A stretch of 64,000 bases of DNA from Chlorops oryzae (Eukaryota > Arthropoda > Insecta > Diptera > Chloropidae), in NCBI GenBank assembly GCA_020466095.1, contig CM035807.1:50310752-50374751 (forward strand), in the 5' to 3' direction. This document shows positions 1 to 11,072 of the stretch, piece after piece (positions within the stretch are counted from its first letter, which is position 1; each line of letters opens with the position of its first letter). The translations under genes were made by a program, and so were the position numbers. A model generated the notes under the pieces. The model was given only the letters and a program-made list of their open reading frames with translations, was not told the origin of the DNA and made no database searches.

Positions 1-366
1 CAATTACGCGGGTTGGAGCGAGAGCTACGTCGGCTTTAGAGTTCGAAGAAACTATACTAAGAAATGCACGAACGCGGGTTAATACGAGAGCTACGACGGC
101 TTTAGAGCTCGAAGTAACTATGCTAAGATAATTCAAGGACGGTTTGTTATTACACTTCGCAAGCTAAGATGTGATCTCGTCGTATGCCAGACAGAAGATG
201 TCTTTTCTCTGCGAAATGCTCTGCTTATATACCTTTCTGGAGGCATAGTTTTGCGCTGTTAGTGATAGGTACTTGGTATTGTGGGTACTTGGTGGTGTTC
301 AGCTGACTGAGCCATATGATTGCAAGCGCTTCGGCTGCCATATGGCAGCAAATTAGGTCCTTTGCA
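1..366 (-). mobile_element. Partial Osvaldo-like LTR, reversed
   Basis: This is the reverse complement of the LTR seen complete at 11225-12630. It holds two to three of the ~65-bp repeats (the gagctctaaagccgtcg type), the pair of TATA-side landmarks and the palindrome ctgccatatggcag, and it ends in the LTR terminus tgcaaaggacctaattt read on the minus strand at 350-366. About 190 bp between that terminus and the palindrome are missing compared with the other copies. The rest lies left of the window, so whether it is a solo LTR or one end of an element cannot be told. Confidence 0.8.
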
Positions 367-419
367 GTAGGCCTAAGTAGCGGAATTATTTTGTTCGCAT
401 AGGCACTGCCCCAGCATGG

Positions 420-1800
420 AATACCATAACTAATTTTTGAACGGAAAAGACCAACATAAAAGAGCTTAAGGGTTGAAGAGAAACAAATGTTCCACAGAGA
501 AAATAGTTTTTTTTAACGCAGCTGTAAGATAAGTTTTCAACGTGTACGTATGTTGCCAACAAATGAAGTTTTTATCAACTATTACAACAAGATATTTTAA
601 GGTGTCTACTGCTTCGATACAAAAATAGTCCGAATAGCAGTGTATGCTATCATTATAAAGCGTCAAGTTGCTGGGAATAAGTTCATATTTCCTACATATT
701 TCCTCTATTCAACGTTAGAAGTATAGAGAAACATGCATGAACCTAATTTTACTGTTTATTCTTAGCTTGTAAGAAGCAAACCATTTCCTTACAGTTTCCA
801 CATCTTTATTGATTTCGCATACCAGTTCCATGTGGGTGCTAGAGGCATAGGAAACGTATACGCCATCTGCAAAAGCAGTAAGTCCTTAGTGAATTTTTTT
901 CAAGAAAATCTAATGAGCACAGATTAGGAAAGGATCCATACATCGGATCCTTGCGAAACACCAAATTTTGTTGTGATCGAATCACTATACGCATTGCCAA
1001 TCTTGATCCTCTGAATTCGATTTTACAACTATGAAGCAAACCAGTCATGCAATTTACTACGAACTATAATAATGTGAAGTTCCTTCAATAGTTATATGTT
1101 GTCAACCATATAAAATATATATATATATGTCAAAAAAGAGTCTTGTACAGCACCTTCTAATATCAAGATATTTGAGCATCCGTCGAAAGTCCTTCTCTAA
1201 ACCCCAATTGCTTCAGGTTAAAAAAAATTAGTGTGTCTTACAAAACCCAGTGAGCGTTGTTTCACTGATTTATTGAGCACAGCACAAAATTTCGCTTATC
1301 ATTTTGTATGCCCTATCGATCATCTTTCTTTAATATTGGTACACAACTGCATTTTTAAGTTTATTGGGGAATATTCCAGTTCGCACACCCAGATAACATA
1401 AGTTTGCTAGAACGTCTGCAACATTATATGCAATCATTTTTAGAACTTAATTCGAAATGTTATCAAAACCGCGTGAGTTTGCATTTTGTTACAGTGTTAA
1501 ACAACATAATTTTTTTCAGCGCGTTAATCTCATCACAGAAGAAGCTACTTCCATCAAAGCGGGAGTTTAAGACATCGTTAACTAACGACCACTGTTGTTT
1601 TATATTATTAACACAACCAGAAAATTTAGAGCGATAGTAATTACCATGAGGTAATGATACTTCACGCATTACTTCGTCTGCTGGCTTTTTGTATCGCTGT
1701 CTAAACGTTATGTTATTCTGGTGCGTTTTGTTCTTTCCACAATTTTTGTTTTTCAACTTAATTTTTCTTTTCTAATCCAAGGTCTTATCTGGCTTTCAGA
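420..1800 (-). pseudogene. Decayed non-LTR reverse transcriptase
   Basis: Minus-strand translations in several frames give LINE reverse transcriptase blocks in the right order. They are a pre-RT segment near 1463-1756 (NNIKQQWSLVNDVLNSRFD), a GFREGLST-like finger block near 1180, a FADG-type catalytic block near 870 (FADD with Asp replaced by Gly), and a KYLVVIVDKNF block with a following SYGIPCWGS-type block between 620 and 420. Frames are broken many times and the catalytic Asp is lost, so it is inactive. The SYGIPCWG end resembles CR1/Kiri-type LINEs rather than the Jockey copy at 4569, but the clade is uncertain. Confidence 0.65.
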
Positions 1801-2309
1801 GATACTGCTAGGCTGCGTACGAAATGATGAAGCAATTATATGGTGGTAAAAGATTTTTTGAAAAGTTGTTGGTCGATTTGCGGAATGAACATTCGTATTC
1901 CAAAAGCATACTCTACGCAAAGTTATTTTATTTACTTAAATTCGATTTTCCCTTAGGAATGTATTTGCTCAAAAAGTCGTTTATCAAGAAGGCTTTAAAG
2001 TTATAATTTAACTAAATATATTTTTTTGACATTTAGATTATTTATTAAATCACTCCCCAACACCTAATTAGCTCAATTACAAATCACAAAGCATACGTCG
2101 AATATAAAAATGGAACACGAAGCGTAACTGTGGATCAACACGGATCTCGGCTCCTTGAAACAAGGCTTTGTCGTTGAATGACGGAGCGCATGATTTTGAG
2201 TTGGTGTTGTAGATCAATGGAACTTAATGTTTAGAAATGCAGTGGATTACTTTTTTTTTGGCTTTAAATAGCTGCGAGAGCCATGTTGTTATATGTCCAA
2301 GGAATACAA
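1801..2309. other. No supported gene
   Basis: AT-rich sequence between the decayed LINE and the Jockey fragment. Short ORFs on both strands have no recognisable motif. It may be further decayed LINE 5' sequence, but no conserved endonuclease block could be read. Confidence 0.5.
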
Positions 2310-2560
2310 TCAGAACCCGCGTCGTGAATCAGCTATGAAAGCTGTGTTGATGNNNNNNNNNNNNNNNNNNNNNNNNNNNNNNNNNNNNNNNNNNNNNNNN
2401 NNNNNNNNNNNNNNNNNNNNNNNNNNNNNNNNNNNNNNNNNNNNNNNNNNNNTATGATGTTCATTGCTTTCAAGTTTTTTATTTGTATGTATGTTGGAAC
2501 TTATGTAGTTTTTATAATTCAATCAGTTAGTCATTAAATTTTTAATTCTGTTGGAACCTT
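2310..2560 (-). mobile_element. Jockey-type LINE scrap around the gap
   Basis: On the minus strand, 2453-2560 reads NYKNYISSNIHTNKKLESNEH, closely like the endonuclease-to-RT linker of the LINE at 4569 (KYKKYISSHIHTNYNFACNEH, about 7120-7180). The other side of the gap (2310-2352) reads INTAFIADSR, which matches the sequence near that LINE's 3' end (INTAFLADR, about 9522). So both edges belong to a related LINE copy and most of its RT is missing, either deleted or lying in the unsequenced gap. Confidence 0.6.
2353..2452. other. Assembly gap of exactly 100 N
   Basis: A run of exactly 100 N, the usual placeholder for a gap of unknown length. Any reading frame through it is meaningless and the true distance across it is unknown. 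Confidence 0.98.
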
Positions 2561-2574
2561 CAACTTCCTGTGGA

Positions 2575-3690
2575 ACCTTGTATTAAGGGAATACAAAGGG
2601 TGAATGATCTCAGAAGAGGTTAGTTGGCGCTTTTGCAGGGTTTGTTGTATTCCGCCTTCTTCAGGAGTACATGGTTATTTATTACATCCAATAACAAAAT
2701 TTCATATGAATAAAATTTTCTGATTGTACACTTCACAAAAACCAACTTACAGATTTTTCACATATGGTCACAGTTACAAATTTAACAACAATGAGAAACA
2801 AAAAACAATGATTTTAAAACGATACCAATGAACGAATGATTTAGTGCGAATTGCGAACAAAAAATTAACTTTTTTTTTGTCAATTTGCATTTAACAATTA
2901 ATCAAAAAGCAAAGACAATTATTAAATTTTTTCCTTCCTCTCAGAGTGCATACATTATGCATTCTAAGTGTTTCATCAATAACTAAAGCGCCAAACTATA
3001 AAACGAACTAATACTATCTTTGTCTTCTTAGTTGTTCATTGTTTCCGTTATATTTGCCCTTATTTGTAAGCTCTTTAATGTAAGTTTAGTATTATAAATT
3101 CTCTAATAGTCCAAATTTTTTGTATTCTCGAAGTCAGGTGTGTGATTGTTAGTAAGCACATATTGAGCTTAGGCTGTTGTTCTTTTCCTTTTCTTGATAT
3201 CTGTTTCGTCCTCTACTAGTCTTACATTTAGCGCTCTTTTTGTTGTACCGATGTAAATTTAGTTACATCTCTTGTTCTCTCTTCCTTTGCATTTTATTTG
3301 ATACACCAAATTGTTCCTCAGGATTTTGTTTATTTTCGACTTAGTGCTAGTAAAAATTTCGTGGTTTAATGTTTGGCTTGAATTGTGTCCGAAAGAAATA
3401 TTTTCTGCTTCTTGCAGCTGTGTCAAGTTTTTGTTGTCTGTCAGTTTGGGAATAAACGTTACTTTGTAGAATCGTTTTTGATTATTATTTATGTTGGTGG
3501 GGTCGGGTATTCTTGTATTTCTAGTTTGATGTAAGAGTTGCTGTATGATGTGATTTGGGTAGTCATTGTTTATGAGCATATTTATTACTTTTAATTCGTT
3601 CTCTTTATGGAATTCTGTGTCACTTAATTGCATGACGTTTTCATAAGATTTTTTGCTATGTTAACTTTCTGCGTCTTCGGATGATTGGAA
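2575..3690 (-). pseudogene. Penelope-like element, endonuclease end
   Basis: The minus strand at 3259-3633 encodes a linker (FHKENELKVINMLINNDYP) leading to NLVYQIKCKGREN. After one stop it continues at about 3250-3170 with YIGTTKRALNVRL and a basic tail ending in RKRTTA. This is the order expected at the C-terminus of a Penelope-like element, a GIY-YIG endonuclease with YxIxC then YIGxTxRxLxxR. The sequence to 2575 is noncoding 3' sequence with AT-rich stretches. No RT block was found directly upstream, so it is 5' truncated. The stop between the two endonuclease motifs indicates a dead copy. Confidence 0.7.
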
Positions 3691-3762
3691 AAATAGTTGA
3701 TTATTCTTACAAATGAAATACATCACTATGTGTGCTACATATTGTCGGAGAGAGTGGGTTAC

Positions 3763-4530
3763 CCATGGGTTATGATACCAACTACTCTTACTTAATCAGT
3801 AGTAGTGCTGATTTTTAGATGGCAATACTGATTCTTAGGGGTGCTGATTTCAGTACTCTTATTTTTTATCGATAGTTCTGAATAGTACTGATTTCTAATT
3901 GTTCAAGTTTTTAACCCGCCGAGCGCGTTTTCGCAAAGGTAAAAAAATTTGGAAAGTGGAATCAACGCGCTTAAAAGTGTCCACTTTGGACGCAGTTAGC
4001 CAAGTGAAATGCAACATGCAATGGAACTGTATTGAGTTTTTTGATTTTTTGAAAAATGAGCCAAATTTGTTAGATCAAATTATGAAGACAGCGAAGTACA
4101 GTACGAAAGCAGTCGTGGCCCCAAACAAGGTGGGAATGAGGGGCGCAACGATAACTTCACCGACCGAAGTTTTGTACGGCAGTGATGTAGTAGAGGAAGA
4201 AAGTGATGTTGTGTAAGGCAAATAAAATAATGCTTTCATCCTAGAGTAATGGAGTTGTGTTGTGTTTGTTGGGTGTTAAGAAAATGATATGGAAATTCGA
4301 GATTGCGGTTTTTGTGATTGGTTTGTCAACACACGCACAAAAATGAGGGGAACCTTTTTTTTCTTCTAATTCAGAAAGCGGTGTAGTTTTTCAAAAAATT
4401 TTTGAATTTTTGTACTGATTTATGGTGATTTTTCAAATCTCTTTATAATGCTGATTAATGCTGATTTTTCACATCACTTTTTCTCTGATATGCTGATTTC
4501 CAGCAAAAACTAAATGGTACCATTACCCAT
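3763..4530. mobile_element. Candidate DNA transposon with a 105-codon ORF
   Basis: The left edge (cccatgggttatgatacca, 3763-3781) and the right edge (4510-4530; reverse complement begins ccgatgggtaatggtaccat) look like imperfect terminal inverted repeats. Both ends carry repeated copies of tgctgattt. Inside, 3899-4216 on the plus strand is open for about 105 codons and reads like real protein (CIEFFDFLKNEPNLLDQIMK, then GATITSPTEVLYGSD), but I do not recognise it. There is no ATG at the frame's left end. No clear TSD was found. It could also be a decayed host exon. Confidence 0.35.
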
Positions 4531-4553
4531 CGGCATGCCATAAACTTGATGAT

Positions 4554-4568
4554 AAATCTTATCATCAT
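4554..4568 (+). repeat. TSD of the Jockey LINE, left copy
   Basis: The 15-mer aaatcttatcatcat occurs here and again at 9951-9965, directly after the LINE poly(A). It is an exact target-site duplication of the length typical for target-primed reverse transcription, and it sets the element's ends. Confidence 0.92.
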
Positions 4569-4820
4569 TATTTGGCAACCCTAGTCAAGTCCAAAACCCA
4601 AAGAGGAGCCAGCAATAGCGTTTCGCTCTGAATTCGATGTCGCCCCATTCAGTTTGCGGATTTTGCGGCGCCGTAATTAAAAATAAAGATAAGTATCGTG
4701 ACAAACATACATACTTACGTGTTTTGGTTTAACATCATAATCCAATTACAGACATATACTAGACAGAGACAACTGGTCTCTGCAGCTGTTTACAGCTGTC
4801 AGCTGCTCTAAGAAGAAGTG

Positions 4821-6391
4821 ATGCCAATTGATAGATCACATCCACCAAGCAGTAGCCTCGACACAAACCACAAGTATGGAGTACTAAAGCTAGCTCAGCA
4901 ACTTCCCGCTAGGAAAATTACATCAGATGATGGCAAAATAGACCAATCCACCAGTTTACAATCAGGTACAAGTCAATTTTCAAACATAAAAAGCCATTTC
5001 GAGAGGCAAAGATCGCACTCCGTTAGTGGAATAAATTGCTATGCAATTAAAGAAAATAGCTCAAACAGCACTCCCAATAGTATTGAACCTGTTTCACCCG
5101 CAGCCACTATTCCTAGTGCCAAAATTACAAAAAATTTTACCCACACAAATTTAAAAGTTGATTCGGATAGCAACCAAAATAAAATGAATAAAAAAGAAAA
5201 CGTACAGCAGGCGGTGCTGATCGGTATGCATCGATATGTTAATATAACTAAGAGAAAAAGAAGCCCTGCCGGAAAAAATGACACTAGGGCCAAGCTCAAC
5301 AAAACGGAAACTCCTTCTTTCCAAAAAGCCTTAACGGGCAATCGTTTCGCCGCTCTAGCTGAAAATGTGAGCGAAAATTCCGAATCTCAGCCAGAGAAAA
5401 AACTTAAATCGCCTCCAATCTATTTGCGCAAGCGGAGCTCTAGTGCACTTGTTGCCAAATTGGCTAGTCTGTTAGGAAATAACAACTTTCATGTTGTTCC
5501 CTTTACAAAGGGTAACATACACGAAACAAAAATCTAAACCAACACCGAGGACAATTTCCGCAGGGTTGTAAAAGAGTTTGAATCTACTAATAAAAATTTT
5601 TATACCTATCAGCTAAAGAGTAGCAAAGGTATCACAGTGGTGATCAAAGGTATTGAAGCAGACGTCGACATAAATGAAATAAAAGATGCGCTGGGAGAAA
5701 AAGGCTTCCACGTTAAATCGGTTATAAATATATTTAATAAATCAAAAGTTCCACAGCCTATGTTCAAAGTTGATCTGTTGCCTGACAACTTAAAGCTTAA
5801 AAGGAATGAAGTCCATCCTATATATAATTTACAATACTTATTGCATCGCAAAATATCGGTCGAAAGCCACATAAAAGAAATGGTCCTATTCAATGTACCA
5901 ATTGTCAAGAGTTTGGACATACAAAATCTTATTGCACATTGCGCACCGTGTGTGTAATATGTGGCAAGCTTCATCATAACTCAGTCTGTAATAAAAATAC
6001 AATTGATGATCGCAAATTACTGAAATGCAGTAACTGTGAAGGAAACCATTCTGCGAATTACAGAGGATGTCTAGTTTATCAAGATCTGAAAAAACGAATC
6101 AATATTAAAAAAGAATCAGCTCGTAATCCTACAAAAAATATTACTGTTTCGGTACCATTATCCTCTCACAACCTTAATTTGAATCCTGTAACTCCAGGAG
6201 TTTCTTATGCAAATGTACTTAAACCTTCGCCCTCTGTTAGTCCTCCTACTAACAACAATAGTAGTCTTGAGATAATGATATCAACTCTAACTCAAAGTTT
6301 GTCCCAATTTATGCAAACAATGTAAAGCTCACTAGACAGAATTGTGCAAATGCAAACACAATTAATGACAGCACTTTTAGCAAAAATATAA
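4821..6391 (+). pseudogene. LINE ORF1 (gag-like, CCHC knuckles)
   Basis: ORF1 of the Jockey element is an RNA-binding protein that would coat element RNA. The N-terminal ~240 codons are Ser/Asn/Lys-rich and low in structure. A conserved mid-domain follows (TVVIKGIEADVDINEIKDAL, about 5634), then three zinc knuckles between 5900 and 6075: CTNCQEFGHTKSYC, CVICGKLHHNSVC and CSNCEGNHSANYRGC. The frame is broken by an in-frame TAA at 5535-5537, a frameshift near 5850-5880 just before the first knuckle, and a further in-frame TAA at 6323-6325. The last codons reach the stop at 6389-6391. ATG 4821 was chosen as the first in-frame ATG after the leader. Confidence 0.8.
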
Positions 6392-7238
6392 GCGTCTTAA
6401 AAATTTGTGCGTGGAATTCGAACGGGCTAACCAAGCATAAACTGGAAATTCAAAATTTTTTAAATCATGAAGAAGTTGACGTAATGCTTCTCTCTGCAAC
6501 TCATTTAACAAATAAGAATTTCTTCAATCTCTGGTTATATTTTCTATCAAACTTACCACCCAGACGGCAAGGCGCATGGAGGCACTGGTATACTTATTCG
6601 TCGAAGAATCCAGCATTTTCCTTTAGATTCATATAGTTATGATTTCATTCAGGCATCAACAGTTTGCGTAATAATGAGAGGTAAAAATCTCGTTTTATCG
6701 GCGATTTATTGCCCACCTCGATTTAATGTAACGAAAAAAATGTTAGTGGACTACTTTGAGACATTAGGTGAAAAATTTCTAGCAGCAGGAGACTATAATC
6801 CAAAGCATACTTTCTGGGGCTCCAGAACTTGCAATCCTAAGGGTCAACAACTATACAAGGCAATTATTAATAAAAATAATTCTCTTGACTTTGTATCGCC
6901 GAGGCAGCCAACTTACTGGCCAACAGATCTTCAAAAAATTCCTGACCTCTTAGATTTCGGAATCACTAAGGGTGTTGCAAGAGAACTTATTTCAGCAAAA
7001 GCGACAACTGACCTCTCCTCCGATCATTCGCCTGTTATGTTCCTCTTACATAAGTTTCCAAAAGAAGTTGAAGGTCCTCTCAGCTTAACAAATCCAAGGA
7101 CTAACTGGCTAAAGTACAAAAAGTATATAAGTTCCCACATTCATACAAATTACAATTTCGCATGCAATGAGCATATTGATGATGCCGTAACTGTTTTCAA
7201 TTCCATACTAGAATCAGCAGCAAAAAATTCTACCCCAT
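6391..7238 (+). pseudogene. LINE ORF2, endonuclease part
   Basis: This is an APE-like endonuclease that would nick target DNA for insertion. Visible blocks are ICAWNSNGL (Asn motif, about 6400), LLSATHLT (about 6490), YCPPR (about 6710), AAGDYNPKHTFWGSR (about 6780-6830, the GDxN motif) and SSDHSPV (about 7018, the SDH motif). The second block should be LLSETH. The catalytic Glu is Ala here, so the enzyme would be dead even without the frameshift near 6530. The frame runs into the foldback insertion at 7239, which supplies an artificial stop. No convincing ATG begins ORF2. Confidence 0.8.
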
Positions 7239-7672
7239 GGGCAAATATTCTTTTAAATGCCTTAATTTCTGTCGCTGTCAACGAAATTCAGTGTTCGTTA
7301 AAGAGCAAATCAAATTAATAACAAATAAATTTTACCAAAAAATTTATTAATAACGAAATAAAATACTCTAGTTCAATTGAAAAAAATCGAATATTACCAA
7401 TCTTCCATCTTGTTTACTCGCAAATTACAGTAACTATGATGTCTTTCTTGGCAAGACAAGACAAGATAACACAACAATGTTACCGTAATTTGCGAAGGAA
7501 AAAATTTGAGTTTTGGTAATAATTGATTTTTTTCAATTCGACTAGAGTATTTTATTTCGTTATTCATAATTGTTTTGTTAAAACTAAATTTTTATTAATT
7601 TGGTTTGCTCCTTCAGAAAAACTGAATTTCATTGACAGGGACAGAAGTTAAGGCATTAAAAAGAATTTTGGC
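7239..7672. mobile_element. Foldback/MITE-like insertion in the LINE
   Basis: A near-complete palindrome of about 434 bp. The left arm starts gggcaaatattcttttaaa and the right arm ends in its imperfect reverse complement; arms are roughly 170-200 bp at about 80% match by eye, with a loop of about 50 bp around 7445. It separates the endonuclease and RT coding parts of the LINE. The flanks share a ccat/cccat that may be the TSD, but the C run makes the length ambiguous. It has no coding capacity. Confidence 0.7.
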
Positions 7673-9542
7673 CCCCATATTAAAAAAAAAGAATTAGGAA
7701 AACACTGACCAATATAGAAATCGAAAATCTCGTTGCCGAAAAACGAAGATTCAGGCGCGAATGGCAACAATTCCGCTCGCCAATTGCCAAAGATAGACTA
7801 AAAGAGGCTCAAAAAAACTTAGTCTTGCTCTAGCTAGGGATAGGGAAACTGAAAAACGTCATTTTATTTAGAACCTTACGCCCAGAGGCGTTGATCGAGA
7901 GTCCTTGTGGCTAGCGAGCCGCGGTTTTAAAACTCCAGTATATAGTGAGTCAACTATCCGTAGACCTAATAGTGGTTGCGCACGCTCCGACGAAGATAAA
8001 GCAACGGTCTTTGCATTGCACCTCAGTAAGGTTTTTCAACCAAATCTGAGCACTACTCAAATCAATCTCCCAATTCAAACTGAAAACGCCCACAGAATTC
8101 ACATAACCATTAGACCAAGTGAAGTTAATAATTCCATAAAAATTAAATGGTCTGTAAAAAAGCCCCAGGGCATGATCTAATTACTTCAAAAATGTTCAAA
8201 CACCTACCTTACGTTGCAGTATTATTTTTAACAGTCCTATTTAATTATATTATAAAGCACGGATACTTTTCAAAAGATTGGAAACGGTCGGTTATTAAAA
8301 TGGTGTCTAAGCCAGGAAAAGATCCTACCCAAGCTTCCTCTTATAGACCAATTAGCCTCCTCCCTTGCCTTTCAAAGTTATTCGAAAAAATATTGCTATC
8401 CAAATTAACACCATTTCTTCAAGAACAGCATATTGTTCCCTCCCACCAATTTGGATTCAGAAAACATCACGGCACTATTGAGCAAGTTAATCGTATTACG
8501 AATGAAATTCGACTTGCATATGAACATCGCGAATACTGCTCAGCAGTATTCCTAGACATCCAGCAAGCTTTCGATAAAGTTTGGCATGAAGGATTGTTAT
8601 ATAAAATCAGAAGCTTACTTCCTGTAAATGTCCACGCGATATTTGAGTCATACCTAGAACATAGAACGTTCCAAGTAAAACATGATTCGTTCACAACAAA
8701 AACTTTTGAAATTAATGCAGAAGTCCCTCAAGGGAGTGTTGTTGGGCCTCTTCTTTACCTTTTGTATACAGCAGATATTCCAAACAGCGATCCAGTATCG
8801 ATTTCGACATTTGCTGACGACACAGCGATATTAAGTCGTCACAAGGATATAAGTGTGGCAACTTCTAAGCTCCAAAACAACCTCAACGAAATCCAAGACG
8901 GGCTAACTAAATGGCGAATTCAAATATGTGAGCTTAAATGTCGGCATATAACTTTCACGCTCAACAGAAAAGCTTCTCCGGATATTTTTCTGAACAACAT
9001 ACGCATCCCTCAATGTGAAGAAGTTACCTACCTCAGAATTCACTTAGACAAAAGATTGACATGGCGGAAGCATATCGAGGCCAAAAGAACACAAATTCAA
9101 CTAAAAGCCAAAAGCTTGCACTGGCTAATAAATAACCGCTCTCACCTTAAATTGGATTTTAAAGTCCTTCTGTACAAGCAAGTCATAAAGCCAATATGGA
9201 CGTATGGTCTGCAATTGTATGGATATGCAAGCGCTTCAAATATTGACATTCTGCAGAGAGCACAATCCAAAATCCTAAAAACTATTACAGGAGCTCCTTG
9301 GTTTATTACAAATGAACGCATTCATAGAGAGCTCAACGTAGAACTGGTTAAAATGGAGTTCGCCAAAGTCAAAGAAAAGTATTTGAAAAGTACTGCAAGC
9401 ACACGTAAACCCACTCGCGCGTAGACTATCAAATCCAACTCACCATTCGAGGCTCAAAAGAAATAATCGGCCAGCGGCCCCAAGTCATACTCTACAACAG
9501 GTGCAATCCATGCACATTCATAAACACAGCTTTCCTAGCTGA
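7673..9542 (+). pseudogene. LINE ORF2, reverse transcriptase part
   Basis: This is the reverse transcriptase of the Jockey element. Blocks in order are a basic pre-RT segment (VAEKRRFRREWQQ, about 7730), KAPGHD (about 8160), SYRPISLLPCLSKLFEK (about 8340), HQFGFRKHHGT (about 8447), FLDIQQAFDKVWH (about 8550), VPQGSVVGPLLYLLY (about 8723), the catalytic FADDTA (about 8812) and TYGLQLYGYAS (about 9202). A stop lies near 7834, a frameshift falls just before KAPGHD near 8150, and another near 9395 moves the C-terminus (NPLARRLSNPTHHS) into a new frame ending at 9542. The long open stretch 8147-9424 keeps both catalytic Asp residues. Confidence 0.88.
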
Positions 9543-9950
9543 TCGTCATCTCGGTGGGTGCACTCCATGCACCCCTGCAATCCACGCACACCCTAGCTTC
9601 TTAAAATCGTCGTTTCCGCAAACAACACCGTCAAAACTACATGTGTTTCTTCACACATCAGCAATTCCTGTTTGCAATCCTCTGCTTTACCGTTTCATCG
9701 AGCTTCTTATGCTCTCCAACACCGACTCAATTACATGTGATCCTACACACACATCATAAAAGCCCAGCCTTCTTAAGCCGAGGCCCGTAATTATCAAAAA
9801 ATTACATTCATAAACGTTTCTATAAGTCGGAATATGCTCCGTGATATGTAATTGTGTTAAATTAGGTGTAAGATTTTAAAAAAATATTGATAGACTCCTA
9901 TCCTAAAGGAGGGATCCAATAAAAAATATATAATGTTTACAAAAAAAAAA
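9543..9950 (+). other. LINE 3' UTR with poly(A) signal and tail
   Basis: Noncoding 3' end of the Jockey element. It contains tgcaatccatgcac-type short repeats (about 9500-9590), a polyadenylation signal AATAAA at 9918-9923 and an A-run from 9941. The second TSD copy follows at 9951-9965. Confidence 0.8.
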
Positions 9951-9965
9951 AAATCTTATCATCAT
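9951..9965 (+). repeat. TSD of the Jockey LINE, right copy
   Basis: Second copy of aaatcttatcatcat, overlapping the end of the poly(A) run and identical to 4554-4568. Confidence 0.92.
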
Positions 9966-10184
9966 ATGCGGAATAATTATTGTCCTTTAAGCAGAAGTCC
10001 AAAATGCTTTGAAAATTGTTCCTTTGGATATTGGTGCAGCGTTTAATTTGGTCTTATTTATTCAAAATTATTCTGAGTGCTTATTGTGTAGGTATATATG
10101 TGAATAGTGAAAATACGTCAAGTAATATTAATAATTCATCTTCCTCTAGTGTTTGTTCCTTTAATTGTTCTTTAAACATTTAGG

Positions 10185-10375
10185 GCGTTTTAAATATTAT
10201 AGATCTCCGACATTACGTTCTTAAAAAATCGCCCTATGTGTTTCGCTAATCTATAGCATGGAACTTCTGTTGATGCGGATATCGGCCGAAGTGGTATGTC
10301 TGTTTTGTGAACTTTGGGTAATCCATAAAGACGCTGGGCGTTCGCCTCTTGCCTTAACAAAGTTTTAATTTACAG
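10185..10375 (-). pseudogene. Penelope-like RT fragment
   Basis: The minus strand reads RLYGLPKVHKTDIPLRPIS, then YRLAKHIGRF up to a stop. The YGLPKxHK and PLRPI blocks are a hallmark of the Penelope-like reverse transcriptase fingers. It is only about 60 codons long, with nothing further of the RT, so it is a relic. An equivalent fragment sits in flank copy B at about 21890-22070. Confidence 0.75.
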
Positions 10376-10399
10376 TTAATGCGTGGTTAACCCGTTCAG

Positions 10400-11068
10400 A
10401 TTCCAGGCACAGATTTTCAGGGCTCATTTTTTTGCACAAGGGGTTGTCATTAATTGTGTTTGAATTTGCAAAATTTTATCAAGTTAGCTTTCCATTGCTT
10501 GTATAAATTGTGGCAGACTGTAAGTAAGAGTGGATATCAATATCTCAAGACTGATATAACTCTTAGTGGGAGGACTAATAGCGATCGCGGGTGTAAGTGC
10601 ATTTGCAAAAGAAAATACTAGATTAACAGGGTTGAATTTAAAAATATAAGAGGATTATGGTATGGAATCAGTTGCTTTTTTTTTAAATTAAGAGCTGATT
10701 CTTATTTATTTTAATTTGCTTTTTCACGTCTCGATAGACCACAGAACCTCTGTAATTTGCTGAATCATTTCTTTGACAGCTACTACAGTTAACCAATGTG
10801 CGATCACTTTTTGCTTTTTTATGCAGACTGAACTATGATGAATCTTGTCACGTATAACTCACACCGTGCGCAATGTGGAATATGATTTTGTCTGTCCAAA
10901 CTCTAAGCAGTCGCCACATTGAATAAGACCATTAAGTGGCTCTTCCACCGTAATTTTGCGATGCAAAAGAAACTTAAAACTAGAAACTCTTATTTAAGCT
11001 TCAATCTATCGGGTAACAGATCAACTTTAAACAAAGGCTGGGGTACTTTTGCTTTATTAAATATTATT
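10400..11068 (-). pseudogene. Jockey-like ORF1 fragment, antisense
   Basis: The minus strand aligns at nucleotide level with the zinc-knuckle part of the LINE ORF1 at 5850-6330. For example, caatgtggcgactgc, gagtttggacagac and gcaaattacagaggt match the corresponding 5900-6070 sequence. It is a second, more diverged LINE family of the same clade with scattered stops. It occurs again in flank copy B (about 22100-22770). Confidence 0.7.
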
Positions 11069-11072
11069 TTAA

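Larger units (their letters stand above)
4569..9950 (+). mobile_element. Jockey-clade LINE, full length but broken
   Basis: The element has a 5' leader, ORF1 with three CCHC knuckles, ORF2 with APE-type endonuclease and reverse transcriptase, a 3' UTR, AATAAA at 9918-9923 and a poly(A) run at 9941-9953 that overlaps the TSD. Exact 15-bp TSDs flank it. Without the foldback insertion at 7239-7672 it would be about 4.95 kb, a normal full length for Jockey. Stops and frameshifts in both ORFs and loss of an endonuclease catalytic residue make it inactive, although it kept both ends. Confidence 0.9.

Noticed and set aside
2310..2522. A 70-codon minus-strand frame running through the N block
   Set aside because: The middle is 100 unknown bases; the two sides belong to distant parts of a LINE and cannot be read as one protein.
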